The notes below the pieces were generated by a model, which saw nothing but the letters and a program-made list of their open reading frames with translations, was not told the DNA's origin and made no database searches. Positions 20,027 to 30,282 of a stretch of 60,826 nucleotides of DNA are shown here, piece after piece. Made by a program: the position numbers and the translations under genes. Position 1 is the stretch's first letter, and each line of letters starts with the position of its first letter. This DNA comes from Nitrospirota bacterium (GTDB lineage Bacteria > Nitrospirota > Thermodesulfovibrionia > Thermodesulfovibrionales > SM23-35): positions 1 through 60,826 of the forward strand of contig JACAFE010000021.1 in the NCBI GenBank assembly GCA_013388435.1. The letters run 5' to 3'.

Positions 20027-21247
20027 TTATCTTTTTACATTTATATGTCTTATGCCCGAAGGTTTCCATGCAGGTGATATAACCCTTGACGGTTCGCATT
20101 GTTTGAGATACGAGCCCCAAATAATTTTGAAATCTCCATATCTATCATTTATTGAATCCATTGCTTTAAGAAGTTCCTTTTGTTTGCTGATTTCTTTAAA
20201 CAAAGACATCTGGTCTTTTTCTCTGATAAGCGCTGACAGAGATACCCCAAGAAGTCTGACCTTATCGGTCAGAGAAATGCTATCAAGTATTGAAACTGCA
20301 TTTTTATAAATTTCGTGGGTATGATTTGTATAATTAAAAAGAGTTGTCTGTCTTGAGAAAGTTTTAAAATCACTGTATCTTACAATAAGAGTTACTTTTC
20401 TGCCTTTGAATTTGTAATGTCTTGCCCTTCTTCCAACCATTTCACTTAATTTTAAAATCTCTGCTTCTATTTCCTTTCTTTCCGCCAGGTCCTTTGGAAA
20501 AGTCATGCTGTGTCCAATAGATTTCGGTTCCTGTTCATGGACATATAGAGGTCTGTTATACAACCCCATGCCCATTGCTTTCAGGTGTTCTCCGATTATG
20601 CCAAATTTATTTCTTAATAAACTCGCAGGGGTTCTTCCTAATTGACCGCAGGTTTTTATGCCGAGAGCATTAAGTTTTTCTGAAAGCCCTGAACCTATTC
20701 CCCAGAGTTCCTTCAAAGGTAAATCTTCAAGAACATTATTAATATCTTCAGGTTTAATCCATCTTAAGCCATCAGGTTTTGAGATATCACTTGCAAGTTT
20801 TGCCATAAGAATATTCGGACCTATGCCTGCTGTGCAATTGATGCCAAATTTTTCTTTTATCTGTTTTTTTATAGCATATCCAATGGCTTCAGGTCCGCCG
20901 AATAAGTGATGAGTTGTGGTAACATCAAGAAATGACTCATCAATTGAATATATTTCTACATCCGGAGTATATTTCAAATATATCTTTTGCATTTCTGTAC
21001 ATGTATGGGTATATTTTTCATTGTTTCCAGTTACAAAAATGATATGAGGACAAAGTTTTTTGGCCTCATAAATATTCATCCCTGTTTTTACGCCAAATTT
21101 TCTTGCTTCATATGAACGTGTAGTGATAACAGTTCTATTGCCCGAACCAATCACAGCTACAGGTTTTCCGCGCAACTTCGGATTGCTCTGTTGCTCTACT
21201 GATGCAAAGAATGCATCCATATCTATACAAAGTATGATTCTGGACAT
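20027..21247 (-). CDS. dinB: DNA polymerase IV
   Basis: ILCIDMDAFFASVEQ; YSIDESFLDVT; GIGPNILMAKLASDISKPDG. Confidence 0.95.
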   Translation of the reverse strand: MSRIILCIDMDAFFASVEQQSNPKLRGKPVAVIGSGNRTVITTRSYEARKFGVKTGMNIYEAKKLCPHIIFVTGNNEKYTHTCTEMQKIYLKYTPDVEIYSIDESFLDVTTTHHLFGGPEAIGYAIKKQIKEKFGINCTAGIGPNILMAKLASDISKPDGLRWIKPEDINNVLEDLPLKELWGIGSGLSEKLNALGIKTCGQLGRTPASLLRNKFGIIGEHLKAMGMGLYNRPLYVHEQEPKSIGHSMTFPKDLAERKEIEAEILKLSEMVGRRARHYKFKGRKVTLIVRYSDFKTFSRQTTLFNYTNHTHEIYKNAVSILDSISLTDKVRLLGVSLSALIREKDQMSLFKEISKQKELLKAMDSINDRYGDFKIIWGSYLKQCEPSRVISPAWKPSGIRHINVKR

Positions 21248-21268
21248 TTTATTTATAAAGGAATAATC

Positions 21269-21640
21269 TTAACTTTTTATTGTTAAAAGGTTATTTATTG
21301 CGGTTATCCATTTATTTGTCTCTTCCTTGCTCCATGAAACAGTGAAGCCAGAGACTAATTTCACGCCATCTTTTTCCCATTCAATCTTGATAACAGGTGC
21401 ACCATACCATTTGCCCGCATGACATGAGCCTGTTGTAATATTTATAATGTCTTGAATTGGAATGTGCATTACCCTTTTAGTCATATAACGGCGGAAAAAG
21501 ATACCTTCTGAATTAGCCCACATCTCTGAATTTCCCCTTGCAAGCCATCCTCCTCTCCAGTAACGTTTCCACCAAACACCACGCTTTTCAGTGCCATAAT
21601 AATATCCGTTTTTTGTGTGCAGTAGCGGCAACTCTTCCAT
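21269..21640 (-). CDS. Hypothetical PH-like domain protein
   Basis: GIFFRRYMTKRVMHIPIQDIINITTGSCHAGKWYGAPVIKIEWEKDGVKLVSGFTVSWSKEETNKWITAIN resembles a PH-like fold; between lexA and dinB. Confidence 0.5.
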   Translation of the reverse strand: MEELPLLHTKNGYYYGTEKRGVWWKRYWRGGWLARGNSEMWANSEGIFFRRYMTKRVMHIPIQDIINITTGSCHAGKWYGAPVIKIEWEKDGVKLVSGFTVSWSKEETNKWITAINNLLTIKS

Positions 21641-21650
21641 GGTTTGCTAT

Positions 21651-21890
21651 CTATACCTCAATTTTTTCTATGCTCCACAAGAGAGAAGTAGTATTAAAAC
21701 TTAGTTCATATAGAGTTTTCCCGTCTGTTATGGAGAAATGGTAAACCTTTGTCTGACCTTCTCTGGTTTGCCATGAATATGTTATTTCTTTAATATCAAA
21801 TAGTTTGCCGTTCCACTTAAATCTTACCGGACGTATTCTATACGGCAATCCAAATGATGCGATTACACTTATATTTTCTCCAATATACAT
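21651..21890 (-). CDS. DUF6504-like small protein
   Basis: 79 aa; LPYRIRPVRFKWNGKLFDIKEITYSWQTREG; families of this type neighbour dinB in other taxa (recalled, not searched). Confidence 0.5.
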   Translation of the reverse strand: MYIGENISVIASFGLPYRIRPVRFKWNGKLFDIKEITYSWQTREGQTKVYHFSITDGKTLYELSFNTTSLLWSIEKIEV

Positions 21891-21904
21891 TTGTATTTTC
21901 CGAT

Positions 21905-22507
21905 TTAAAATTTTCGTATAATCCCTACAACCCTGCCGACTATGATAACTTCATTCGCATTATGCTCTATGGGCTGCATATCTTTATTTTCAGGTTTAAG
22001 AATAATCTTCTTTTTATTTTTTAATAAAACCCTTTTTATTGTTGCCTCATCGCCTAAAAGCACAACAGCAATTTCTCCATTATTTATTGTATTTTTAGGT
22101 TTAACTATTACATAGTCTCCCTCAAAAATACCAGCATCTTTCATGCTGTCTCCAATAACCTTCAATGAAAAAGCGTCTTTATAAGGGAAAAGGGTACTGT
22201 CAACTATTATATGCGACTCTATGTCTTCTTTTGCCAGTATGGGTTTGCCTGCCCGTATATTTCCTGCAACTGGAAGCATTACTCCATTGTCTGGCATCAA
22301 TCCTGATATTTCTATGCCTCTTGATTTCATGGGGTTTAACTTTATAAATCCTTTTTTTTCAAGAGCTTTGAGATGTGCTCTGGCTGCAGCCCAGAGAAAT
22401 TTGAAATGTTCACCTATTTCTCTGACTGTAGGTGGATAGCCATTTGTTTTAGTGTATTCTACAAGAAAATCAAGAATGCGTTTTTGTTTTTCCGTAATAT
22501 TTTTCAT
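21905..22507 (-). CDS. lexA: LexA repressor
   Basis: LTEKQKRILDFL N-terminus with wHTH; VAGNIRAGKP cleavage region; IGDSMKDAGIFEGDYVIV; GEIAVVLLGDEATIKR. Confidence 0.95.
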   Translation of the reverse strand: MKNITEKQKRILDFLVEYTKTNGYPPTVREIGEHFKFLWAAARAHLKALEKKGFIKLNPMKSRGIEISGLMPDNGVMLPVAGNIRAGKPILAKEDIESHIIVDSTLFPYKDAFSLKVIGDSMKDAGIFEGDYVIVKPKNTINNGEIAVVLLGDEATIKRVLLKNKKKIILKPENKDMQPIEHNANEVIIVGRVVGIIRKF

Positions 22508-22606
22508 ATTATCCTCTGCATCCGAATCCCGGGCAGTTGTTTTTTGGGAAGAGAATCGTTCCCTTGACCGCCTGGCATTCTTATGGAAAAGTGGAGGAAT
22601 ATTTAT

Positions 22607-22622
22607 ATATACAAATGTATAT
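22607..22622. promoter_or_regulatory. Candidate LexA operator upstream of lexA
   Basis: Perfect inverted repeat ATATACA-AA-TGTATAT ~100 bp upstream of lexA start. Confidence 0.5.
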
Positions 22623-22718
22623 CAAATATTACAGTTTGTCAAGAAATATTTTTACCAGTAGCCCATAACTAATTGTAATGTAACAGAAAAAAGTAATCCG
22701 TGAATTAAAAATTAACAG

Positions 22719-23810
22719 CTAAATATATTCGAATAAATCTCCCCAAAAAATTTGGATATTTTTACTGATTTTATCTTCTTTATTTATTAGTTTCTGCAAC
22801 TTATTTATAGTATCAATGTCTTTTGTTATGAAGAAGTTTTCATTTGCGTGCGAGCCTCTGATGCGCTGAAATGAAACATTGAAACCATATGATTTTGACA
22901 TCTCAATAAAATCAGGTATCTGTGTATAGTTAGAGCGCATAACCGTCATATTTAATGTTATTGATTCAAAGTGGTTTTTATTGTCTTTAACAAGGTTAAG
23001 GCTTCTTTGGAGAGTATCCCAACTGCCACCCTTGCGTATTTTTTCATAAACTTTCTTTTCAGCTGCATCAATAGATATGAGCAGATTACCAAATCTCTGA
23101 TTTTTTATTTTATCCCAATATTCATTTAAAAGCAGACCATTTGTAATAATATCAAAGACTATTTCCTTATTCTTGTTATTAAATAAAAGACGCTTTGAAT
23201 CCTGCCTGAAAAATGGCTCTCCCATTCCTGTCAAAACAATCCTTTTGATTGTAGAGATACATGACAAAACTTCTTTTTCGGCTTTTAAAATTAAATCTTG
23301 ATCATTTTTCTGGTTTTTTCTACTACACATAATACAGGAAAGATTGCACTGTGTTGAATTTGAAAAGTTAAAAACTGTTGGTAATGATTCAAGTATAATT
23401 TTTTTTGAGCGTATTTCTTCAACCAATTTCGGTGAGAGATAGTTTAATAACTCAAGATCATCATACGATATCCCTTTTTTATCATGAATATATTGGGAGA
23501 TTATAGGACATATTTGATTGCAAATATTTTGCCATTCTCCATTATATATTTTTTTTCTGATATAAATAGCTCGTGAACCATTCCAAATTTCTTTAATTGT
23601 TTTGTTTTTAATATTCCCTATAGGAAATCTTATCCAGCCAGGACAGCAGGTGTAAACATCTCCATTGGTTGTTATCTCTGCAAAATAAAATGGCTTAAGA
23701 CATAAAATGTTATTTTTATTTTCAGGTATTTTTTCTTTTTTTGATAAGATGTTTAAATCTTTAAATCTGCTGTACAGATATCTTGTGGTTTTATTTAAAT
23801 AAATAAGCAT
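22719..23810 (-). CDS. Radical SAM protein with SPASM-like Cys cluster N-terminal to the radical SAM core
   Basis: LCLKPFYFAEITTNGDVYTCCPGW...GNIKNKTIKEIWNG, then CNLSCIMC. Confidence 0.8.
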   Translation of the reverse strand: MLIYLNKTTRYLYSRFKDLNILSKKEKIPENKNNILCLKPFYFAEITTNGDVYTCCPGWIRFPIGNIKNKTIKEIWNGSRAIYIRKKIYNGEWQNICNQICPIISQYIHDKKGISYDDLELLNYLSPKLVEEIRSKKIILESLPTVFNFSNSTQCNLSCIMCSRKNQKNDQDLILKAEKEVLSCISTIKRIVLTGMGEPFFRQDSKRLLFNNKNKEIVFDIITNGLLLNEYWDKIKNQRFGNLLISIDAAEKKVYEKIRKGGSWDTLQRSLNLVKDNKNHFESITLNMTVMRSNYTQIPDFIEMSKSYGFNVSFQRIRGSHANENFFITKDIDTINKLQKLINKEDKISKNIQIFWGDLFEYI

Positions 23811-23812
23811 TT

Positions 23813-26257
23813 CTAAACATATGACTCAAGTATTCTAAAAGCTTCTTCTTTTGAAAGATGTGGAGATTTTGATAAATAGTTCATCATAGCTTTATTTGCT
23901 GCATCATAATTGTAATTCATTACAGGTTTTCTTATGCTATGTTCAACAGGCACAGCGTCAATAATTCCCATCCGCAATCCCATTTTTTCAATAAAATAAG
24001 GCCAGACAAAATCAAATCCCCATCCCATAAAAGAACTTTCATCAAATGGGAGAATAATAGGATATGCATCTCTTCTTACCGAGAAAAGAGGTCCTATTTC
24101 AACAAACCTTGTTCTTCTGGCTGTAATTCCATCCAATTGCTCCACAAAATGATGATCTATAAAGCTATTGTGTGTGCGAGCTGGTTGAGCAAGAGCAAAA
24201 TCATATTTTTCCTGCAATTTTATAAAATTGTCTAAAAAATTACTCCTAAGTTTTATATCATCATCACAGAATAAGATGTAGTCATATTGATGAATTTTCT
24301 CCTGTAACAATATTTTGTTAAGCAGAACAAATTTGGGTTCTGGTTTATCCTGTTTCATAAAAGTAACTGATTCTACTTTTTTTGAAGGCGGTTCGCCAAA
24401 TAAAGCGATCCATTTTTGAACAACAATAAATTTTTCTGACTGGTTTAACACATCAACGATATGCTCGATATTGTTTTCCTGGTTGGCAAGATATACTCCT
24501 GTAATAAGAACTTTTTTCTTTCCATTGAATTCTTGAAAATCCTTGATTGGGATATTAGCTTCCTCGGCTTGCATGCAATAAATTGAAGATTGACAAATAG
24601 TATTATCATTGTTTTTATTGGTTTCCGGGTTAATAGGTATATTTTCAATCTTTTCTTTTTTCTGAAAAATTTTCAAAATAATATTAATTATTTTATGCCC
24701 TACTCTTTTTGCAATTGACCGTCTCCTTGTATAAGGCGGCAGAATTTTATCCCTTATTTTATAGTAAAACATTAGACCTTTCCATCCATTTGAACTAAAT
24801 ATACGTGATAATTCTTCATCCTTTTTCTTTAATATATTTTGCAGTTCGTTCTTGATTGATTCAATTTGCCCGATGTATGTATTTTTACTGTGAATTTGTT
24901 CTTCAAGTCTTGAGATAAAAGCATCCTTTTCAAGAATAGTTCTTTTAAGTTCTATCCTTTTCATATCCATCTCATCTATCGTTTGTTTGAGTCCATTAAT
25001 TTGTATTTCAAGCTCTGTAGTTTCCTGTTCTTTATTTTTTATTATTTCAGCATTTTGATGTGCTGTATTTTCGAGAAGATTTATTTTTTCTGATAATTCT
25101 TTAATAAAGTCATTAGCTTCCTTAATCTGTGTTTCGAGTTCTCTAATTTTCCCCTCTGCCCTTAAGTAAGAAGTGTTTCTTTCCTCCAGTTCATGTTGGA
25201 GATTATTTAATTCAGCTTCTTTTTCTTTATTTGTATTTTCGAGAGTAGTAGCATATTCTTTTGTATCTTCAAGCTTTTTGTTTAAATCTTTTATAACTTC
25301 ATTTTTATTTTCAAGAATTCTTTGTATTTCTTCGATTTTTGAATTACTCAAAGACAAAGATTCTTCGAGGTTTTTTGTTTTATCTTGTCCTGCAGTTAAT
25401 TCTTGTTCAAGTTTTATTATTTTGCCATGGAATTCCTTAATTCTGAACTCGAGCGAATTTATATGATTTTCTTTTTCGGAGAGCATTCTTCTGTTTTGAA
25501 CAAGTTTCATAATTATTTTTGAAGAATATTTATTCCTGTGCTTTAAAATAATCTGGTTATGATAAGCTTCTGCTTTGTTAAAATAAAGAGGTGATTGGGA
25601 TATTTGAAGACTGTTGCTCCATTGTATATATTCAGCTGTAATTTTTGGAATATGATAAAAAGGATACTTTTCTCCGATTCTAATGATTAAATCCCAGTCT
25701 TCATACAGTTCAAAATTTTCATCAAACCCTTGAAATAGGTTTAATATTTCTCTGCGAAACATAATACATATTAAAGGAATATAATTATCAATAAGCAGTT
25801 CTTCATATGAAAAAGCCTTTGAGACAAATAAACGCTTTTCTCGCTCAGAAATCTTTTCTTCTTCTGGATTGTAATCCTGATACACAATATTTGCGTCTGT
25901 ATATGCAGCCTGATAATCAAATTCTTCAAGCGCATTCAATAAAATACTTACATGGTTATTGTAGAATCTATCGTCATCATCAAGAAAACAAATATATTCT
26001 CCCCTGGACATTGTAATACCAATATTTCCTGCATGTGCCCTGCCGGTATTATTTTCGAGTTTTCGATAACTGAGAGCAATATCACCTAAAATGTTGTTAA
26101 GTGCTTTTCTATCAACATCTAATCCTCCGTCATTTATTAAAACAACCTCGATCGGACGATAAGTCTGCTCAGCAATACTCTGCATCGCTTTTTTTAACAG
26201 TATAGGTCTATCTTTTGTTCGTACTATTATAGAAACAAGTGGTTTTTGCTTTTCCAT
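23813..26257 (-). CDS. Multidomain glycosyltransferase: GT2, long coiled coil, second glycosyltransferase-like domain
   Basis: PLVSIIVRTKDRPILLKKAMQSIAEQTYRPIEVVLINDGG; DDDD; heptad-rich centre; C-terminal YDYILFCDDDIKLRSNFLDNF...GWGFDFVWPYF. Confidence 0.8.
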   Translation of the reverse strand: MEKQKPLVSIIVRTKDRPILLKKAMQSIAEQTYRPIEVVLINDGGLDVDRKALNNILGDIALSYRKLENNTGRAHAGNIGITMSRGEYICFLDDDDRFYNNHVSILLNALEEFDYQAAYTDANIVYQDYNPEEEKISEREKRLFVSKAFSYEELLIDNYIPLICIMFRREILNLFQGFDENFELYEDWDLIIRIGEKYPFYHIPKITAEYIQWSNSLQISQSPLYFNKAEAYHNQIILKHRNKYSSKIIMKLVQNRRMLSEKENHINSLEFRIKEFHGKIIKLEQELTAGQDKTKNLEESLSLSNSKIEEIQRILENKNEVIKDLNKKLEDTKEYATTLENTNKEKEAELNNLQHELEERNTSYLRAEGKIRELETQIKEANDFIKELSEKINLLENTAHQNAEIIKNKEQETTELEIQINGLKQTIDEMDMKRIELKRTILEKDAFISRLEEQIHSKNTYIGQIESIKNELQNILKKKDEELSRIFSSNGWKGLMFYYKIRDKILPPYTRRRSIAKRVGHKIINIILKIFQKKEKIENIPINPETNKNNDNTICQSSIYCMQAEEANIPIKDFQEFNGKKKVLITGVYLANQENNIEHIVDVLNQSEKFIVVQKWIALFGEPPSKKVESVTFMKQDKPEPKFVLLNKILLQEKIHQYDYILFCDDDIKLRSNFLDNFIKLQEKYDFALAQPARTHNSFIDHHFVEQLDGITARRTRFVEIGPLFSVRRDAYPIILPFDESSFMGWGFDFVWPYFIEKMGLRMGIIDAVPVEHSIRKPVMNYNYDAANKAMMNYLSKSPHLSKEEAFRILESYV

Positions 26258-26259
26258 AT

Positions 26260-28641
26260 TCAGAATTGCCGGTTATATTGAAATGCAGAAAAATCTGTCT
26301 TTGTATTTGATGAAAGTTTTAGTGAAGCAAATATCTCAGCAATTTTTCTGCTTAGAGTTTCTTTTGAGTAATTTCTCTTAATATGTTCAATAGAATTATC
26401 CGAGATAGTTTTCCAGAGTTGTTCATCAGAATAAAGTTTTATAACAGCATCGGCAAACTCTGCGGGATCATCTGCTATAAGTGAGTTTACATTATTTTTA
26501 AGTCCAATCCCTTCAGCTCCAATAGTTGTAGTAACAACAGGAAGTCCATAAGCCATACTCTGTCCTATCTTGCCTTTCATCCCAGCTCCGTAACGAAGGG
26601 GAGCAACAAAAACACGACAATTTTCAAAATACGGAGATACATCTTTAACATATCCTGTTACTTTTATTGATTCTGAATTAAGTCTTAGAATGGACTCCAG
26701 CGGATCGCTCCCAACAACATAGAATTTAATATCAGGGATTTCCTTTTTAATAAAGGGGAAAACTTCTTTAACGAAAAATAAGACAGCATCTTCATTTGGC
26801 TGATGCAGAAAACTACCAATAAACATTATATCCTGTCTGTCTTTGAATCCTTTTTTCCTTCTATAAATTTCATGTATATTGGGTAAAATTTCAACATGTA
26901 AGGAAGGCTCTTCATTAAGAAGAAAATCTTTTTCATCTTTTGTTACAGTGAAAACAACATCCGAACAGGAAGAATTAAAGAGTTCCATAGATTTATAATA
27001 TTTTGCCTTCTCAAAGAGTTCTCTGTCGTTGTTTACTGAAGCAGCCCGTTCAAATCTAAGCCAGTGGAGATCAACGGTATCATAAGCAATAATACTATTT
27101 ATCGCATAAGCTCTTACAAGAGGAAGATACTTAAATGTTTGTTCGGGTCTTGAGATTATCACAAAACTAAAAATATATCCATTTTCTTCAAAATATTTCT
27201 GAATATCTAAATCACCCGAAAGAACCTTTATCCCAATACTTTCAAGTTCACTTGAATAAGGTTCAATTCTCTGCAAATCATCAGGTAAAAATGTAATTTT
27301 ATAGCCCAATTCGCTAAGAATACTCAGAAAAGAGAACATCCGTAACGAACCGGAATCCTTGTCATATGTAGGAACAAATCTGTCGATAACAAGCACTTTA
27401 TTATCTTCATTAATTAGCTCATGATATCTGTTACGATGAAATATATTTGGATTGTACCAATTCAAATCACCTAATTTTTCTTTATATCCAGAATTAGACG
27501 GAATATTGAGAGATGTTTTGCGTATAACTTTACTTTTAATCGTTTCAGGCTCGAGTATTTTATATTGTTTTAAGAATCTACCGATATTATGTTTGTTTAA
27601 TCCGGTTACGAATTTTGCAGGATCACTTGCCGCAATCATGAGCAGGTCGTAAAAAAGCCTTCTTTTAGTATTATTCGGAAAAATTTTATCTCTGAATTTG
27701 TAATAAGAACTCAATATTTTCCAGCCTCTTGAATTGGTAATCTGTTCGAGAGTATTTATACTTTGTGTTAGAGAATTTTTAATATTAGAAATCTCAATTT
27801 CTTTTTCTTTGATTATTTTTTCAAGTGTTGAAATATATGCATCAGCACCATTTTCATATACAAGTCTCATTTTCCTTGCAAGCTGTATAAAGTCCATTAT
27901 AACATCTACTGTAAATTTGTCCTTATGCTTGTTTATTATCTGGCGATGGGCTATGCGGGCTCTTACTGCAAATTCAGGAGAATGAGCTACCTGTTGTGTT
28001 CCGCTCCATTGTATATAATCAGCGGTAACTTCTTTAACATGATAAAAAGGAATTTTTTCAGCAATGCGTATCAAAAGATCCCAATCTTCATAAATGTCGA
28101 AGCTTTCATCAAACCCGCTGCTGTAATTAAAAACTTCCTTAGAAAACATAAGACACATTAAAGGTATATAATTATCGAGCAAAAGGTCACTATATGAAAA
28201 ATCCTTGGAGGAAAAAACTTTTTTGTAAACCTTTTCGCCATCTCCACCTTTGATTGAATTACCATGATAGACGATATTGGCATCAGAATAAACTACCTTA
28301 AAATTATATTTTTTAAAAACATCTGTAAGTACTGATAAATGCTCAGGGTACAATTCGTCATCATCATCAAGAAATCCTATATAATCGCCTTTGACATTTT
28401 CTAATCCTACATTCCCTGCATGTGCTCTTCCTGTATTTTCCTTCAGCCTGATATAATTCAAAGAGACATCCCCGAGTATTTCAAATATTTCATCTATATT
28501 TAAATCACAGCCTCCGTCATTAACAAGAACCACTTCTACAGGTCTGTACGTCTGCGAAGAAATGCTACGCAATGCTTTTTTTAGCAACTGAGGTCTGTCT
28601 TTGGTTCTTACTATAATTGACACTAATGGATTGTTATTCAT
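26260..28641 (-). CDS. Fused GT2 and GT4-like glycosyltransferase
   Basis: GT2 N-terminus paralogous to the neighbour; C-terminal VTGYVKDVSPYFENCRVFVAPLRYGAGMKGKIGQSMAYGLPVVTTTIGAEGI. Confidence 0.85.
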   Translation of the reverse strand: MNNNPLVSIIVRTKDRPQLLKKALRSISSQTYRPVEVVLVNDGGCDLNIDEIFEILGDVSLNYIRLKENTGRAHAGNVGLENVKGDYIGFLDDDDELYPEHLSVLTDVFKKYNFKVVYSDANIVYHGNSIKGGDGEKVYKKVFSSKDFSYSDLLLDNYIPLMCLMFSKEVFNYSSGFDESFDIYEDWDLLIRIAEKIPFYHVKEVTADYIQWSGTQQVAHSPEFAVRARIAHRQIINKHKDKFTVDVIMDFIQLARKMRLVYENGADAYISTLEKIIKEKEIEISNIKNSLTQSINTLEQITNSRGWKILSSYYKFRDKIFPNNTKRRLFYDLLMIAASDPAKFVTGLNKHNIGRFLKQYKILEPETIKSKVIRKTSLNIPSNSGYKEKLGDLNWYNPNIFHRNRYHELINEDNKVLVIDRFVPTYDKDSGSLRMFSFLSILSELGYKITFLPDDLQRIEPYSSELESIGIKVLSGDLDIQKYFEENGYIFSFVIISRPEQTFKYLPLVRAYAINSIIAYDTVDLHWLRFERAASVNNDRELFEKAKYYKSMELFNSSCSDVVFTVTKDEKDFLLNEEPSLHVEILPNIHEIYRRKKGFKDRQDIMFIGSFLHQPNEDAVLFFVKEVFPFIKKEIPDIKFYVVGSDPLESILRLNSESIKVTGYVKDVSPYFENCRVFVAPLRYGAGMKGKIGQSMAYGLPVVTTTIGAEGIGLKNNVNSLIADDPAEFADAVIKLYSDEQLWKTISDNSIEHIKRNYSKETLSRKIAEIFASLKLSSNTKTDFSAFQYNRQF

Positions 28642-28737
28642 TGAAACCCCTTGATATTGTTAAAATACTTTAATAAATCATACACTTTATTATGTTTTAT
28701 GCACTATAATAACAGTATTTAAAATAACCTTTCAAGG

Positions 28738-30213
28738 ATGGTTACTATGTCATCATTACATATGCTTACTATTTCAGAGGCTCGGGCTTTGCTTTACAAG
28801 AAGGAAATATCTGTCAGAGATATTGTAGAAGCAATAATCCAGAGAATAGACTCTGTTGAGGAAAAGATTAGAGCATTTATTACATTAAATAGAGAGAATG
28901 CTCTGTTGGCATCGGTTGAGGTTCAAAAAAAACTTGATGCTGATAAATCAAACAATAAACTGCTCCTCTCCGGAATCCCTATTGCAATTAAAGATAATAT
29001 GTGCACAAAAGATGTTCTCACAACCTGTGCATCAAAAATACTATACAATTTTATTCCGCCTTATGAATCAACTGTAACAGCACGGCTTAAAGAGCAAGGG
29101 TATATTTTAATTGGCAAAACCAATATGGATGAATTTGCAATGGGTTCATCAACTGAAAATTCTGGTTTTCAAACAACATTGAATCCATGGGATCTGGAAA
29201 GAGTTCCGGGTGGTTCAAGTGGTGGTTCTGCTGCAGCTGTTGCGGCTGATGAGTGTATTGCTGCCATTGGTTCGGATACAGGAGGATCTATCAGACAACC
29301 AGCAGGTTTTTGCGGTGTTGTGGGATTGAAACCAACCTATGGCAGGGTCTCACGCTTTGGCCTTGTTGCATATGCATCTTCTCTTGATCAAATAGGACCG
29401 CTGACTAAAAATGTAAAAGATTCAGCAATACTTTTATCAATAATAGCAGGACATGACCCGCTTGATTCTACATCAGCGCCTGTTGATGTCCCTGATTTTA
29501 CAGAATGCATTGGAAAGGACATAAAGGGCTTTAAAATAGGGATACCCAAAGAATATTTTGTAGAAGGAATTGATAAGGAAGTCGAAGATATTTTATTGAA
29601 AGCTATAAAACATCTCGAGTCTCTCGGAGCGATTCTTGTGGAAATTTCCTTGCCTCATACAGGATATGCAGTCGCTACATATTATATTCTTGCAACATCT
29701 GAGGCTTCATCAAATCTTGCAAGATACGATGGGGTTAAATACGGGCTAAGGGCTGGAGGAAAAGACCTTATGGATATGTATTTCACAACAAGAGCGCAGG
29801 GCTTCGGCGCTGAAGTTAAAAGAAGAATAATGCTTGGCACTTATGCCTTATCATCAGGTTATTATGAAGCCTATTATAGAAAAGCCCAGCAGGTTCGCAC
29901 TTTGATTAAAAAAGATTTTGAAGATGCTTTTAATAAAGTTGATATTATCATTACTCCTACTTCGCCCGTACCAGCTTTCAAAGCAGGCGAGAAAACACAG
30001 GATCCCCTTCAGATGTATTTAACCGATATATATACAATATCCATGAATCTTGCAGGAGTTCCTGCAATATCAGTGCCATGCGGATTTACATCAAACAACC
30101 TGCCGGTAGGGCTTCAGATAATCGGAAAGCATTTTGATGAGGAAACGATATTAAAAGTTGCTTATGCCTACGAGCAGTCAACAGACTGGCATAAAAGGAA
30201 ACCAGATCTTTAA
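28738..30213 (+). CDS. gatA: Asp-tRNA(Asn)/Glu-tRNA(Gln) amidotransferase subunit A
   Basis: Amidase signature [32 protein letters not shown]. Confidence 0.96.
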   Translation: MVTMSSLHMLTISEARALLYKKEISVRDIVEAIIQRIDSVEEKIRAFITLNRENALLASVEVQKKLDADKSNNKLLLSGIPIAIKDNMCTKDVLTTCASKILYNFIPPYESTVTARLKEQGYILIGKTNMDEFAMGSSTENSGFQTTLNPWDLERVPGGSSGGSAAAVAADECIAAIGSDTGGSIRQPAGFCGVVGLKPTYGRVSRFGLVAYASSLDQIGPLTKNVKDSAILLSIIAGHDPLDSTSAPVDVPDFTECIGKDIKGFKIGIPKEYFVEGIDKEVEDILLKAIKHLESLGAILVEISLPHTGYAVATYYILATSEASSNLARYDGVKYGLRAGGKDLMDMYFTTRAQGFGAEVKRRIMLGTYALSSGYYEAYYRKAQQVRTLIKKDFEDAFNKVDIIITPTSPVPAFKAGEKTQDPLQMYLTDIYTISMNLAGVPAISVPCGFTSNNLPVGLQIIGKHFDEETILKVAYAYEQSTDWHKRKPDL

Positions 30214-30282
30214 AAATGGGAAAAACATATTAGATTTTGAATCAAAATTTGAAAAAATATTGGAGGATAAAAACATAACAGT

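Noticed and set aside
20010-20309. 99-aa plus-strand ORF after cutA
   Set aside because: Antisense to the 3' end of dinB; no recognisable motif.
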